Assembly (NCBI GenBank): GCA_050953085.1
Contig: JBMNLX010000002.1
Span: 62,001 to 126,000 of the forward strand
DNA length: 64,000 nucleotides
Reading direction: 5' to 3'
Source of the DNA: UBA3946 sp002385755
Lineage (GTDB): Bacteria > Bacillota_I > Bacilli_A > ML615J-28 > CAG-698
In this document: in pieces, positions 24,301-33,044 of the stretch
How the letters are laid out: every line of letters begins with the position of its first letter
Position numbering within the stretch: position 1 is the first letter of the stretch
Program-made: the position numbers and the translations under genes
The notes under the pieces: model-generated
The model's input: only the letters and a program-made list of their open reading frames with translations
Told to the model about the DNA's origin: nothing
The model's database searches: none

Positions 24301-24699
24301 TTGTCGTTTGAACGGGGCGGGACTAAATACCGACATTTTTTCGTGTATTCCTTGGAAATCACTAGTCCCGAAATTAATCTTAAGCCGGCCAAGGCGGCGG
24401 GAAGCATCGGCATACTCTACGTGAACAAAACCGGGGCCGACCTCGCGATTAATCTTTCGGAGACTCACGTAACCAATAATTCCGCCTACGCCTCGCCAAT
24501 AATTGACGCCGACGGTGAAGTAATCGCCGTCATCGGTGTCTTCGATAGCGGCCGGACGATAACCGTCCCGAAAGACGGCGCGTTATGGGCGCCAGCGTAT
24601 CTTGACGGGCCGGTCGCGGGGAACGTCAACTCCTGTAACATCAATGTAAAATCTCAGTGGCAGGCGGGAGATATTATTTTAATCGAAAAATGGGATTAA
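24301..24699 (+). CDS. Small beta-rich hypothetical protein, duplicated (copy 1)
   Basis: Up to 132 residues from a TTG at 24301 with weak GGGA upstream; a GTG start further in (MYSLEITSPEIN in copy 2) is also possible. The sequence alternates short hydrophobic strands and turns (IGILYVNKTGADLAINLS, ASPIIDADGEVIAVIG, WQAGDIILIEKWD), suggesting a beta-sandwich. It has no signal peptide and may be the C-terminal remnant of a larger protein. Three codons in, the sequence enters the 6.57 kb repeat unit. A strong terminator follows. The copies differ at one residue of the shared part (GVFDS here, GGFDS in copy 2). Confidence 0.45.
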   Translation: MSFERGGTKYRHFFVYSLEITSPEINLKPAKAAGSIGILYVNKTGADLAINLSETHVTNNSAYASPIIDADGEVIAVIGVFDSGRTITVPKDGALWAPAYLDGPVAGNVNSCNINVKSQWQAGDIILIEKWD

Positions 24700-24713
24700 G
24701 CCTCTTTAACATT

Positions 24714-24745
24714 AAAAAAGCCCTCGTTATTGCGGGCTTTTTTTT
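24714..24745 (+). terminator. Terminator of beta-rich ORF (copy 1)
   Basis: AAAAAAGCCC / GGGCTTTTTTTT hairpin with a ten-base loop and a long T run. Confidence 0.85.
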
Positions 24746-24826
24746 AATGCCGGCTAAAATATTACACATGGCGTTTTGTTCAAATATAAAAATTTGCTTC
24801 GCTTCATAGAAAAATTTTCGCATAAG

Positions 24827-24860
24827 AAAAACGGCTTTGAATAACATCAAAACCGTTTTT
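24827..24860 (-). terminator. Terminator of the 357-aa XRE gene (copy 1)
   Basis: Stem AAAAACGG / CCGTTTTT with additional inner pairing, followed by a T-rich stretch on the minus strand, just after the gene's stop codon. Confidence 0.65.
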
Positions 24861-24868
24861 TATCTGCT

Positions 24869-25942
24869 TTATTCACGATGCTTTTTTACGATTTCTCGGT
24901 ATGCCGGGCTATCCTTAACCGAGGGCGAAAGATATTTTTCCACGCCTTTAATATAATCCGCAAAGAAATCGGCGCTTATTTCCGTCATCAGCTTCCGGTT
25001 AAGATATGTTTTTACAAGCTTGTGTTCCCGCGCCAAAATCCCGACCCGCCAGGCGGCGCTATATTCTTGCTCACAACATCCTATGACAAATTCGTCGTCG
25101 TAACCAGCCGCGGCGGTCTTGCTTCGGGCGACGCCCCAGAACGCAAGCGCCATTAAGTGAAACGTTGCGAAATCTTCTTCGACGGGATATTGGGCAAGCG
25201 CCTTGCCGATTTTTAAGATTTTCTCCTTTTTCTCCGAAGACGAGAGCGCTTTATCGTAAAGCGCGGACTTTGCGAGTTTGTCGGCCGCAAAATCGGCAAG
25301 CTCATACATATTAAGCGTTAACTGCCGATAAAAATCGTCGGTATCCTTAGCGTATAATTGTTCGATTCTTTGCTCGGAAGCGTGATAAAATGACGGGAAA
25401 TTTTCCAAAAGCTTAATGGCCGCTTTGGTATTTCCGCCGGCGTGCAGGACTTTAGCTTTATAGGTAATGGCATCAAGTCTTAACTTTTCGTCGTTACAGC
25501 CGCTTAAGACGGTATCGCATATTTTGTTGATCTCGTCGGCGCCGGCCGCCAATTCCTCGGGATCGTTGTCGGCAAGGCCGCCCGCAAGTTCGTAAACATA
25601 GAACATCATGATCCGGTAATCGTTCGGGTATTTTTTCCTCCCCTCAACGATCAATTCCTTGGCTTCCGCATGGCCGGATGCGCTTTTCAGCTGACGGTAT
25701 TTCGTCAGCAGGGCTTGAATCTCGTTTTCAATGACGGCGGCGTCGTAACCCAATAGCTCGTCGACGCTGACTTTAAAATAATAAGACAACGGGAAAATCA
25801 GGGTGATATCCGGATAACTGTCGCCCGTTTCCCATTTGCTTATCGCCGCGCAGGAAACATTGAGAACATCGGCAAGTTGTTCCTGGGTAATGCCGCGTTC
25901 GCGACGCAATCTTCGGATATTCTCGCCAATTTTTAACTCCAT
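24869..25942 (-). CDS. XRE-family regulator with helical-repeat C-terminal domain (copy 1)
   Basis: 357 residues. The N-terminal HTH_3 domain (GENIRRLRRERGITQEQLADVLNVSCAAISKWETGDSYPD, about 5-45) is followed by about 280 residues of helical repeats resembling TPR units, a common layout for Clostridia regulators that bind peptides or proteins. Target and ligand are unknown. ATG start with GGAGG close upstream. The protein is identical in the second repeat unit (31444-32517). It is followed by its own terminator and preceded by an intergenic stretch of about 135 bases. Confidence 0.8.
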   Translation of the reverse strand: MELKIGENIRRLRRERGITQEQLADVLNVSCAAISKWETGDSYPDITLIFPLSYYFKVSVDELLGYDAAVIENEIQALLTKYRQLKSASGHAEAKELIVEGRKKYPNDYRIMMFYVYELAGGLADNDPEELAAGADEINKICDTVLSGCNDEKLRLDAITYKAKVLHAGGNTKAAIKLLENFPSFYHASEQRIEQLYAKDTDDFYRQLTLNMYELADFAADKLAKSALYDKALSSSEKKEKILKIGKALAQYPVEEDFATFHLMALAFWGVARSKTAAAGYDDEFVIGCCEQEYSAAWRVGILAREHKLVKTYLNRKLMTEISADFFADYIKGVEKYLSPSVKDSPAYREIVKKHRE

Positions 25943-26079
25943 TTAAACCTCCGTTTTTATTTTTTTGAAAACGGCGCCTGTTTTCAATAACATTATATTA
26001 TCGCCAGATAATATTGTCCATGGAACAAAAGTAAAACTCTATTTAACCGGAGGTTAATATTATTAATCGCTGATTATTA

Positions 26080-26373
26080 TTAAAGTTCCATGATATGGCG
26101 AAGAACGCGCAATTCGCTCCCGAATTGAATTATTCGTTCGGCGCAGTCATGCCGGAAACCGAGTTTTTCATAAAAACGGCGCGCGCGATGGTTTTCTTCC
26201 AAGACCCATAATTCCGCTTTCTTAAAGCCTTGTTTCCGAATCTCGCTCACTCCCCAAGTCAATAATTCCGCCCCCAAACCCTGACGCCAATAGGGGGGAA
26301 GAATATAAACGTAAATCTCAATCAACGACTCTTCGAATCCCGTGATAAAGGCTAAGCTGCATCCCGGTTTCAC
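26080..26373 (-). pseudogene. GNAT acetyltransferase fragment (copy 1), N-terminus missing
   Basis: The frame holds the C-terminal half of a GNAT fold: IEIYVYILPPYWRQGLGAELL (acetyl-CoA loop RQGLGA) through AELWVLEENHRARRFYEKLGFRHD. The first two beta strands and helices of a normal 150-residue GNAT are absent; upstream in this frame a stop occurs within about 15 codons. Copy 2 lacks four bases near the fragment start, which shifts the upstream frame, so the two copies have different N-termini. I regard both as remnants. Confidence 0.6.
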
Positions 26374-26473
26374 CGTCGGTTACCCTTCCCATCATCACTT
26401 TAATGAACACAAAAATGATCAAACCCGTAAGCAAAATAAGCAAAACAAAGTATGACGCTAAGAAAAAAAGGGG

Positions 26474-26851
26474 TTACTTTTTCTCAACGAAAAATTTAAA
26501 ATACTCCATTTGTTCCTGGGTTTTGTTTCGAAATTTCTCCTCGTTTACCTCGGGATCATCAGCGAATACGAACTCCGATTCCATCGTGAACGCCACTTTT
26601 CCATCCTCTTCGGAAAAACGGTTCACGCACCTGTTCCACACCCCTTCAATCTCGTAAACGACGATCAATTCGCCCGGCAAATCGCACGACTCGATCGTTT
26701 CTTTCATCACGACTTCTTTTTCTCCCATGTTGTAACTAAAGACAGTCTCGCTTCCCGGCGATAAAGTCCGGTTCATAATCATCAGTTTCAAAAACGCGTC
26801 AGTCACCTTTTTCAGATCGGCATCAATGATTACCGCGCATTGATATTTCAT
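26474..26851 (-). CDS. SRPBCC/polyketide-cyclase-like protein (copy 1)
   Basis: 125 residues with an alternating beta pattern typical of the START/SRPBCC fold (KYQCAVIIDADLKKVTDAFL, VVMKETIESCDLPGELIVVYEIEGVWNRCVNRFSEEDGKVAFTMESEFVF). These proteins bind hydrophobic ligands; no ligand is apparent. The start is ATG 26849-26851 with GAGGTG upstream. The duplicate at 33045-33422 encodes the same protein. The acetyltransferase fragment follows in the same direction. Confidence 0.6.
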   Translation of the reverse strand: MKYQCAVIIDADLKKVTDAFLKLMIMNRTLSPGSETVFSYNMGEKEVVMKETIESCDLPGELIVVYEIEGVWNRCVNRFSEEDGKVAFTMESEFVFADDPEVNEEKFRNKTQEQMEYFKFFVEKK

Positions 26852-26937
26852 AAACACCTCTTTTTTATAGTAGATTCATTGCCGGTTGACACACCTATCA
26901 CAATTATCTTTTATTATAACATTTATTTTTTTAAAAG

Positions 26938-26960
26938 AAAACCGCCGATTGGCGGTTTTT
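26938..26960 (-). terminator. Terminator of LysM gene (copy 1)
   Basis: AAACCGCC / GGCGGTTT stem with GATT loop and T-rich runs on both sides; it follows the minus-strand LysM gene. Confidence 0.75.
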
Positions 26961-26966
26961 GTTTTT

Positions 26967-27710
26967 TTACGCGCAAAAATTACAGAAAAACTGACTGACG
27001 ATCCCCCTTGTCATAAAATCGGCCATCATGAGTGCCTGCCGTTCCATTTTGTCAAATAATCGGACGTTTTCTTCCAGCCGGTTTTCAATAAACAAGGTCG
27101 CTTCTTCCAACACGAGATTCAAATGTTCGCCAAACATTTCCCGCCATCTTTTATATCCCCAATAAGGGTTAACCGACGCTAGCGCCCGCGACATGGCGTC
27201 GGCGTTTTGGAACCACGAGCGATTAAGCTCGGCGAATTTTTGATTGTCTCCGGAGAGAGCCGCTTGTACCAATTCCGCCGCGATTGTCAAATGATCGCGC
27301 ATTAAGGATGCGAATTCCCGACCGAAGGCGGCGCCGTAGAATTTCGCCAATTGCGCGCCGAAATCCTCGGGGTTTTGTAAAAGTCTCGCGATCGCAAAAT
27401 CAAGTTCGGGATTTTCAAAAACGATATCGGAAATAACGATCCGCGTCCAAACGATATGCTGTTCCCACAACATCCTGAAGGCGTTGTTTAACTCAAGGAT
27501 TTCCCGGTTTACCGGCAAAGGACCGGGGATTAAATCCTTTTTTCTTTCCGGGATTATTATTAGTTCCCCGGGGCTGAGATTATATTCATTAAGATGCGGG
27601 TTGGCGGCGCGTAAGTCGCCGACTTCGATCCCAAAAAGGTTGGCGATCATAATCAGCGTTTCGCCGCTTTTCACGGTATAAAACTTCGCGTTCTCGCGAT
27701 GATAATTCAT
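26967..27710 (-). CDS. LysM-domain protein with helical C-terminal domain (copy 1)
   Basis: 247 residues. A LysM module (about 9-54: KFYTVKSGETLIMIANLFGIEV ending ELIIIPE) suggests peptidoglycan or chitin-like glycan binding. The remainder is a helical domain (LWEQHIVWTRIVISDI, DHLTIAAELVQAAL, FQNADAMSRALASVNPYW) of a Bacillota family often mislabelled acetylglutamate kinase in databases; its function is unknown. There is no signal peptide, so it may act in the spore or be exported otherwise. ATG with GGGAGG upstream. The protein is identical in unit 2. Confidence 0.78.
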   Translation of the reverse strand: MNYHRENAKFYTVKSGETLIMIANLFGIEVGDLRAANPHLNEYNLSPGELIIIPERKKDLIPGPLPVNREILELNNAFRMLWEQHIVWTRIVISDIVFENPELDFAIARLLQNPEDFGAQLAKFYGAAFGREFASLMRDHLTIAAELVQAALSGDNQKFAELNRSWFQNADAMSRALASVNPYWGYKRWREMFGEHLNLVLEEATLFIENRLEENVRLFDKMERQALMMADFMTRGIVSQFFCNFCA

Positions 27711-27913
27711 AATACCTCCCTTCCTATTATATTATGCTTGTCGGGGAGAAAATGTATCGCTGATTCAGTCGCTTATAACCGGTTAAATAATTACTTTTCC
27801 GTTATCCATAGTATATCTAAAGCGCCTGGGCAAATCAAGAAATGCCTCTCTCAAGGCGCGTTTACGCGTTGTTTTTTGGCTTTCGCGAAGGCGAATAAAG
27901 CCGGAAAAAGGTA

Positions 27914-28204
27914 TTTACTTTTTTCCTGATTGTGTTATAATATATCACGTATGTTATAGTTACTCGGCCGTAATAAAAACCGCCGGTCGCGAGGCGGCAT
28001 GTATTTCGACCGGCAACTGGATTTAAACCGTTTAAATCTTTTTTATTATTCACATCTAAAAACAAATAAAAAAGGTTCGGAATTCCTTAGGGCTTTGCCG
28101 GCACTCCGGCAAGACCCTAGGCGTTTATGTAAGCGTTGCGTTTATTTTATTAATCAAACCCGTTTTTGCTATCGTAATTTTTATCAAGAAAGGATATGTG
28201 AGTT
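27914..28204 (+). promoter_or_regulatory. Promoter and long structured 5' leader of hppA (copy 1)
   Basis: -35 TTTACT (27914-27919), 16-base spacer, -10 TATAAT (27936-27941). About 255 bases separate the predicted start from the hppA ATG. The leader contains a hairpin GCCGGTCG / CGACCGGC (27982-28014) and a very long hairpin (28085-28121, about 16 pairs, four-base loop) without a U run. No known riboswitch is recognised. The rest of the 27711-28204 gap holds only the LysM gene promoter region. Confidence 0.55.
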
Positions 28205-30334
28205 ATGAAACCTTGGTACTTTTTTGCTTTCGCAGTAGTTATCTCGCTATTATCGTTCTTCTTTGCCGGATGGCTTTACAGTTGGGTCAATAAGCAGCCC
28301 TCCAGCAATAAAAAAATCGCGACCATCGGGAAATATATCCGCCAGGGCGCGAATACATTCTTAAGGAAAGAATACTTGGTATTGGCGCGGTTCGCCGGGG
28401 TAGCGACGGTGCTCATTCTCGTGTTCTTGCCGGAACCGATTTGGAAAGGCAACGCCATGGAGAACGTCGTTATCGCCGCGGCATATATCTTCGGGACGGT
28501 ATTCAGCGCCGTCGCCGGGAAGATCGGCATTCAAATCGCGACAATCGCCAACATTAAAACCGCCGAGGCGGCGCAAAAAGGAATTAAGCCCAGTTTCTTA
28601 AGCGGTTTCCGCGGCGGCGCCGTCATGGGTATGGGCGTCGTCGGCTCGAGTCTTCTCGGCGTCGCTATCCTGTTGTGGATCACCGACAACACCACGGCGC
28701 TTTTGGGCTTCAGTTTTGGCGCGTCAAGCCTCGCCTTGTTCGCTAAAGCGGGCGGCGGGATCTTCACGAAAACCGCCGACATCAGCGCCGACCTCGTCGG
28801 CAAAGTCGAACTCGGTATTCCCGAAGACGACCCCCGCAACCCCGCGGTTATCGCCGATAATGTCGGCGACAACGTCGGCGACGTCGCCGGGATGGGCGCG
28901 GACCTGTTTGACTCCCATGTCGCGTCGCTTTCGGCCGCGTTGGTTATTGCCGCGAATATTGATGAAAAATTGGGCTTGAAATTCAACACCATGCTTGTTT
29001 TGTGTTTCGCGGCGATCGGGCTATTAGCGTCGATTATCGGCGTCGCGTTTGCCAGAATGGGCAAAAACAACAACCCGACCAGATCCTTAAATACAAGCAC
29101 ATATCTCACGACGGGGGTTTTTGCTGTCCTGACGGCCCTTGCCACTTGGTTTTTTAATACCTGGCAAAGTAATAACAACATCTTAAATCATAATTACGGC
29201 GCTTGGTTAATCTGGGGCGCGGCGATGCTCGGGTTGCTCGTTGGCGTTATTATCGGGATTACCACCGACTACTTCACCAACGATTTACGGAAACCTGTGC
29301 GCTTGGTTGCCAAGGCAAGCGAAACCGGGCCGGCGTTCACAATCCTGTCCGGCGTAAGCTACGGATTCATAAGCGTCTTGCCGGCGATGGTCGGAATCGC
29401 GATTTCCGCTTTGGTATCATACATATTATGCCGGCCGCTTGCCGTTGTCAATAACAGTTATCCGTTCTTCGGCGTTGCCGTAGCCGCGGTCGGGATGCTC
29501 TCAATCGTCGGCATGATTATCAGCAACGACGCGTACGGCCCGATTGTCGACAATGCCCGCGGGCTTGCGGAAATGGGCGATCTTGGCGATGATGTTGTCG
29601 AGATAACCGATACGCTTGACTCGGCCGGAAATACCGTCAAAGCCGTAACCAAAGGGTTCTCAATCGCTGCCGCCGGACTTACCGTTATCGCCCTGCTCTT
29701 TGCTTTTATAAGCGAAGTTAACGTAACGGCGATTAGTAAAGGCTTGGCAGAAATCGATTTTCTCGACATTATGGACCCGCTTGTCTTCTTCGGCCTAGTC
29801 ATCGGGGCGGCCGTTCCCGCCGTATTCAGCGCGATGTTAATGCTTGGCGTTGACCGAAACGCCCAGAGAATGGTCGATGAGATTCATCGCCAGTTTGACA
29901 CGATCCCGGGACTCGTCGAAGGCAAAGAAGGCGTCGTTCCCGAATACGACAAGTGCATAGCGATCGCGACTGACGGAGCTATCAAGGAATTGATTCCCGC
30001 CGGACTCTTCGCAATCGTCTTGACGCTTATTGTCGGTTTCGTCGGCGGCGTGAAGGCCGTCGGCGGTTTCCTCGCCGGGAATATCGTCAGCGGGCTCTTG
30101 ATTTCGTTATTTATGAGCAATAGCGGCGGGCTATGGGATAACAGCAAGAAATACATCGAGGCCGGCAATCACGGCGGTAAGGGAAGCAACGCTCACAAAG
30201 CCGCTGTCGTCGGCGATACCGTCGGCGACCCGTTCAAAGACACGGCCGGACCGAGTATCAACACGCAAATCACTGTCGTCAGCCTGGTCGCTTCGCTCCT
30301 CGCAGCATTGTTCTTAACATTGTCGATATTCTAA
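28205..30334 (+). CDS. hppA: Membrane-bound proton-translocating pyrophosphatase (copy 1)
   Basis: 709 residues with about 16 membrane helices. It hydrolyses pyrophosphate and pumps ions out of the cytoplasm, recovering energy from biosynthesis. The substrate-binding signature GIPEDDPRNPAVIADNVGDNVGD spans about 205-226, with further acidic motifs around DNARGLAEM and DTVGDPFKDTAGPS. In the K+-determining motif GNTVKAVTKG, Lys479 and Thr482 are the residues typical of K+-independent enzymes, which as a group pump H+; that points to a proton pump. AAAGGA precedes the ATG. A near-identical copy lies at 34757-36886. Confidence 0.96.
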   Translation: MKPWYFFAFAVVISLLSFFFAGWLYSWVNKQPSSNKKIATIGKYIRQGANTFLRKEYLVLARFAGVATVLILVFLPEPIWKGNAMENVVIAAAYIFGTVFSAVAGKIGIQIATIANIKTAEAAQKGIKPSFLSGFRGGAVMGMGVVGSSLLGVAILLWITDNTTALLGFSFGASSLALFAKAGGGIFTKTADISADLVGKVELGIPEDDPRNPAVIADNVGDNVGDVAGMGADLFDSHVASLSAALVIAANIDEKLGLKFNTMLVLCFAAIGLLASIIGVAFARMGKNNNPTRSLNTSTYLTTGVFAVLTALATWFFNTWQSNNNILNHNYGAWLIWGAAMLGLLVGVIIGITTDYFTNDLRKPVRLVAKASETGPAFTILSGVSYGFISVLPAMVGIAISALVSYILCRPLAVVNNSYPFFGVAVAAVGMLSIVGMIISNDAYGPIVDNARGLAEMGDLGDDVVEITDTLDSAGNTVKAVTKGFSIAAAGLTVIALLFAFISEVNVTAISKGLAEIDFLDIMDPLVFFGLVIGAAVPAVFSAMLMLGVDRNAQRMVDEIHRQFDTIPGLVEGKEGVVPEYDKCIAIATDGAIKELIPAGLFAIVLTLIVGFVGGVKAVGGFLAGNIVSGLLISLFMSNSGGLWDNSKKYIEAGNHGGKGSNAHKAAVVGDTVGDPFKDTAGPSINTQITVVSLVASLLAALFLTLSIF

Positions 30335-30341
30335 GACCATT

Positions 30342-30371
30342 AAGGCCGCGGAACCGCGGCCTTTTATTTTT
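30342..30371 (+). terminator. Terminator of hppA (copy 1)
   Basis: Perfect AAGGCCGCGG / CCGCGGCCTT inverted repeat followed by TTATTTTT. Confidence 0.9.
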
Positions 30372-30475
30372 CTTAATTAAATAATATACTCATTAGATCA
30401 CAAATACTCGGGTGGCTAGAAAAGCCAGTGACAAACCCCGACCTATTCTATATAATATTAAGCGAGGTGACGGAA

Positions 30476-30886
30476 ATGACTGATAAAAAAAGATTTGGGT
30501 CCTTTATAAAACAAAAAAGACTGGAAAAAGGTTTCTCGCAAAAAGAACTTGCCGATCTCCTTTACGTGACGGAATCGGCGGTATCAAAATGGGAAAGAGG
30601 GGTAAGTTATCCCGATATCACGTTGGTATCGGTAATATGTAAGACTCTTGATATCAATGAGCATGAATTGATAACAAGCTCGGAAGATACCGAGTTTCGC
30701 CGGCTTAAATACGAATCGAAGAAATACCGTACGATAAGGGATATCTTTTTCTATAGTTATGTCGGAGGATGCTTGACGGCTTTGCTTGTTTGTTTTATCG
30801 TAAGTTTGTCAATCGCGGGCGAGTTATCCTGGTTTTTTATCGTTTTCGCTTCGCTCCTGGTAGCCTGCAGTTTCGTTCTCGTTTGA
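30476..30886 (+). pseudogene. Truncated membrane XRE regulator at the duplication junction
   Basis: The first 135 or so residues match the intact XRE gene at 37028-38041, including the helix-turn-helix KGFSQKELADLLYVTESAVSKWERG. At 30878/30879 the sequence jumps to the start of repeat unit 2 and a stop follows within three codons. The DNA-binding domain and one to two helices remain, so a short product could still be made. A promoter-like GTGACA, 17 bases, TATAAT precedes it, and GAGGTGA precedes the ATG at 30476. Confidence 0.85.
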
Positions 30887-30917
30887 ACGGGGCGGGACTA
30901 AATACCGGCATTTTGTC

Positions 30918-31274
30918 GTGTATTCCTTGGAAATCACTAGTCCCGAAATTAATCTTAAGCCGGCCAAGGCGGCGGGAAGCATCGGCATACTCTACGTGAA
31001 CAAAACCGGGGCCGACCTCGCGATTAATCTTTCGGAGACTCACGTAACCAATAATTCCGCCTACGCCTCGCCAATAATTGACGCCGACGGTGAAGTAATC
31101 GCCGTCATCGGTGGCTTCGATAGCGGCCGGACGATAACCGTCCCGAAAGACGGCGCGTTATGGGCGCCAGCGTATCTTGACGGGCCGGTCGCGGGGAACG
31201 TCAACTCCTGTAACATCAATGTAAAATCTCAGTGGCAGGCGGGAGATATTATTTTAATCGAAAAATGGGATTAA
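30918..31274 (+). CDS. Small beta-rich hypothetical protein (copy 2)
   Basis: Second copy of the frame at 24301-24699, readable from a GTG at 30918 (118 residues, beginning YSLEITSPEIN). Because the repeat starts at 30879, its original upstream flank is replaced by the truncated XRE gene, so the copy 1 promoter is missing here. Expression would depend on read-through from the truncated gene. Confidence 0.4.
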   Translation: MYSLEITSPEINLKPAKAAGSIGILYVNKTGADLAINLSETHVTNNSAYASPIIDADGEVIAVIGGFDSGRTITVPKDGALWAPAYLDGPVAGNVNSCNINVKSQWQAGDIILIEKWD

Positions 31275-31288
31275 GCCTCTTTAACATT

Positions 31289-31320
31289 AAAAAAGCCCTC
31301 GTTATTGCGGGCTTTTTTTT
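31289..31320 (+). terminator. Terminator of beta-rich ORF (copy 2)
   Basis: Same AAAAAAGCCC / GGGCTTTTTTTT hairpin as in unit 1; it also terminates read-through from the truncated XRE gene. Confidence 0.85.
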
Positions 31321-31443
31321 AATGCCGGCTAAAATATTACACATGGCGTTTTGTTCAAATATAAAAATTTGCTTCGCTTCATAGAAAAATTTTCGCATAA
31401 GAAAAACGGCTTTGAATAACATCAAAACCGTTTTTTATCTGCT

Positions 31444-32517
31444 TTATTCACGATGCTTTTTTACGATTTCTCGGTATGCCGGGCTATCCTTAACCGAGGG
31501 CGAAAGATATTTTTCCACGCCTTTAATATAATCCGCAAAGAAATCGGCGCTTATTTCCGTCATCAGCTTCCGGTTAAGATATGTTTTTACAAGCTTGTGT
31601 TCCCGCGCCAAAATCCCGACCCGCCAGGCGGCGCTATATTCTTGCTCACAACATCCTATGACAAATTCGTCGTCGTAACCAGCCGCGGCGGTCTTGCTTC
31701 GGGCGACGCCCCAGAACGCAAGCGCCATTAAGTGAAACGTTGCGAAATCTTCTTCGACGGGATATTGGGCAAGCGCCTTGCCGATTTTTAAGATTTTCTC
31801 CTTTTTCTCCGAAGACGAGAGCGCTTTATCGTAAAGCGCGGACTTTGCGAGTTTGTCGGCCGCAAAATCGGCAAGCTCATACATATTAAGCGTTAACTGC
31901 CGATAAAAATCGTCGGTATCCTTAGCGTATAATTGTTCGATTCTTTGCTCGGAAGCGTGATAAAATGACGGGAAATTTTCCAAAAGCTTAATGGCCGCTT
32001 TGGTATTTCCGCCGGCGTGCAGGACTTTAGCTTTATAGGTAATGGCATCAAGTCTTAACTTTTCGTCGTTACAGCCGCTTAAGACGGTATCGCATATTTT
32101 GTTGATCTCGTCGGCGCCGGCCGCCAATTCCTCGGGATCGTTGTCGGCAAGGCCGCCCGCAAGTTCGTAAACATAGAACATCATGATCCGGTAATCGTTC
32201 GGGTATTTTTTCCTCCCCTCAACGATCAATTCCTTGGCTTCCGCATGGCCGGATGCGCTTTTCAGCTGACGGTATTTCGTCAGCAGGGCTTGAATCTCGT
32301 TTTCAATGACGGCGGCGTCGTAACCCAATAGCTCGTCGACGCTGACTTTAAAATAATAAGACAACGGGAAAATCAGGGTGATATCCGGATAACTGTCGCC
32401 CGTTTCCCATTTGCTTATCGCCGCGCAGGAAACATTGAGAACATCGGCAAGTTGTTCCTGGGTAATGCCGCGTTCGCGACGCAATCTTCGGATATTCTCG
32501 CCAATTTTTAACTCCAT
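31444..32517 (-). CDS. XRE-family regulator with helical-repeat domain (copy 2)
   Basis: Encodes the same 357-residue protein as 24869-25942, with HTH_3 at the N-terminus and a TPR-like helical C-terminal part. The upstream region and ribosome site are also duplicated, so both genes should be expressed alike. Confidence 0.8.
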   Translation of the reverse strand: MELKIGENIRRLRRERGITQEQLADVLNVSCAAISKWETGDSYPDITLIFPLSYYFKVSVDELLGYDAAVIENEIQALLTKYRQLKSASGHAEAKELIVEGRKKYPNDYRIMMFYVYELAGGLADNDPEELAAGADEINKICDTVLSGCNDEKLRLDAITYKAKVLHAGGNTKAAIKLLENFPSFYHASEQRIEQLYAKDTDDFYRQLTLNMYELADFAADKLAKSALYDKALSSSEKKEKILKIGKALAQYPVEEDFATFHLMALAFWGVARSKTAAAGYDDEFVIGCCEQEYSAAWRVGILAREHKLVKTYLNRKLMTEISADFFADYIKGVEKYLSPSVKDSPAYREIVKKHRE

Positions 32518-32654
32518 TTAAACCTCCGTTTTTATTTTTTTGAAAACGGCGCCTGTTTTCAATAACATTATATTATCGCCAGATAATATTGTCCATGGAA
32601 CAAAAGTAAAACTCTATTTAACCGGAGGTTAATATTATTAATCGCTGATTATTA

Positions 32655-33014
32655 TTAAAGTTCCATGATATGGCGAAGAACGCGCAATTCGCTCCCGAAT
32701 TGAATTATTCGTTCGGCGCCGTCATGCCGGAAACCGAGTTTTTCATAAAAACGGCGCGCGCGATGGTTTTCTTCCAAGACCCATAATTCCGCTTTCTTAA
32801 AGCCTTGTTTCCGAATCTCGCTCACTCCCCAAGCCAATAATTCCGCCCCCAAACCCTGACGCCAATAGGGGGGAAGAATATAAACGTAAATCTCAATCAA
32901 CGACTCTTCGAATCCCGTGTGGCTAAGCTGCATCCCGGTTTCACCGTCGGTTACCCTTCCCATCATCACTTTAATGAACACAAAAATGATCAAACCCGTA
33001 AGCAAAATAAGCAA
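32655..33014 (-). pseudogene. GNAT acetyltransferase fragment (copy 2), fused to a hydrophobic N-terminus
   Basis: Same C-terminal GNAT half as copy 1. Unit 2 lacks four bases near the fragment start, which joins it in frame to an upstream segment with a membrane-helix-like stretch (LILLTGLIIFVFIKVMMG). A GNAT domain directly after a single membrane helix with its first strands missing is unlikely to be functional. Residue changes against copy 1 include Cys to Gly and Thr to Ala. Confidence 0.55.
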
Positions 33015-33044
33015 AACAAAGTATAACGCTAAGAAAAAAAGGGG

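Larger units (their letters stand above)
24304..30878 (+). repeat. Tandem duplication unit 1 (6575 bp)
   Basis: Positions 24304-30878 are repeated head to tail at 30879-37430 with near identity. The offset is 6575 at the left end and 6552 at the right end. Four small indels explain the difference: unit 2 lacks 4 bases in the acetyltransferase fragment, gains 1 base before the SRPBCC gene, and lacks 18 and 2 bases in the hppA leader. Unit 1 ends inside an XRE gene that is intact after unit 2, so unit 2's right flank and unit 1's left flank are the ancestral context. Confidence 0.95.

Noticed and set aside
27999..28208. 69-residue ORF in the hppA leader
   Set aside because: The 18-base deletion in copy 2 destroys the frame while the leader hairpins are kept; no ribosome site.
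28531..29181. 216-residue minus-strand ORF opposite hppA (also at 35083-35733)
   Set aside because: Its duplication only reflects the hppA duplication; Ser/Thr/Pro-rich shadow composition and no ribosome site.
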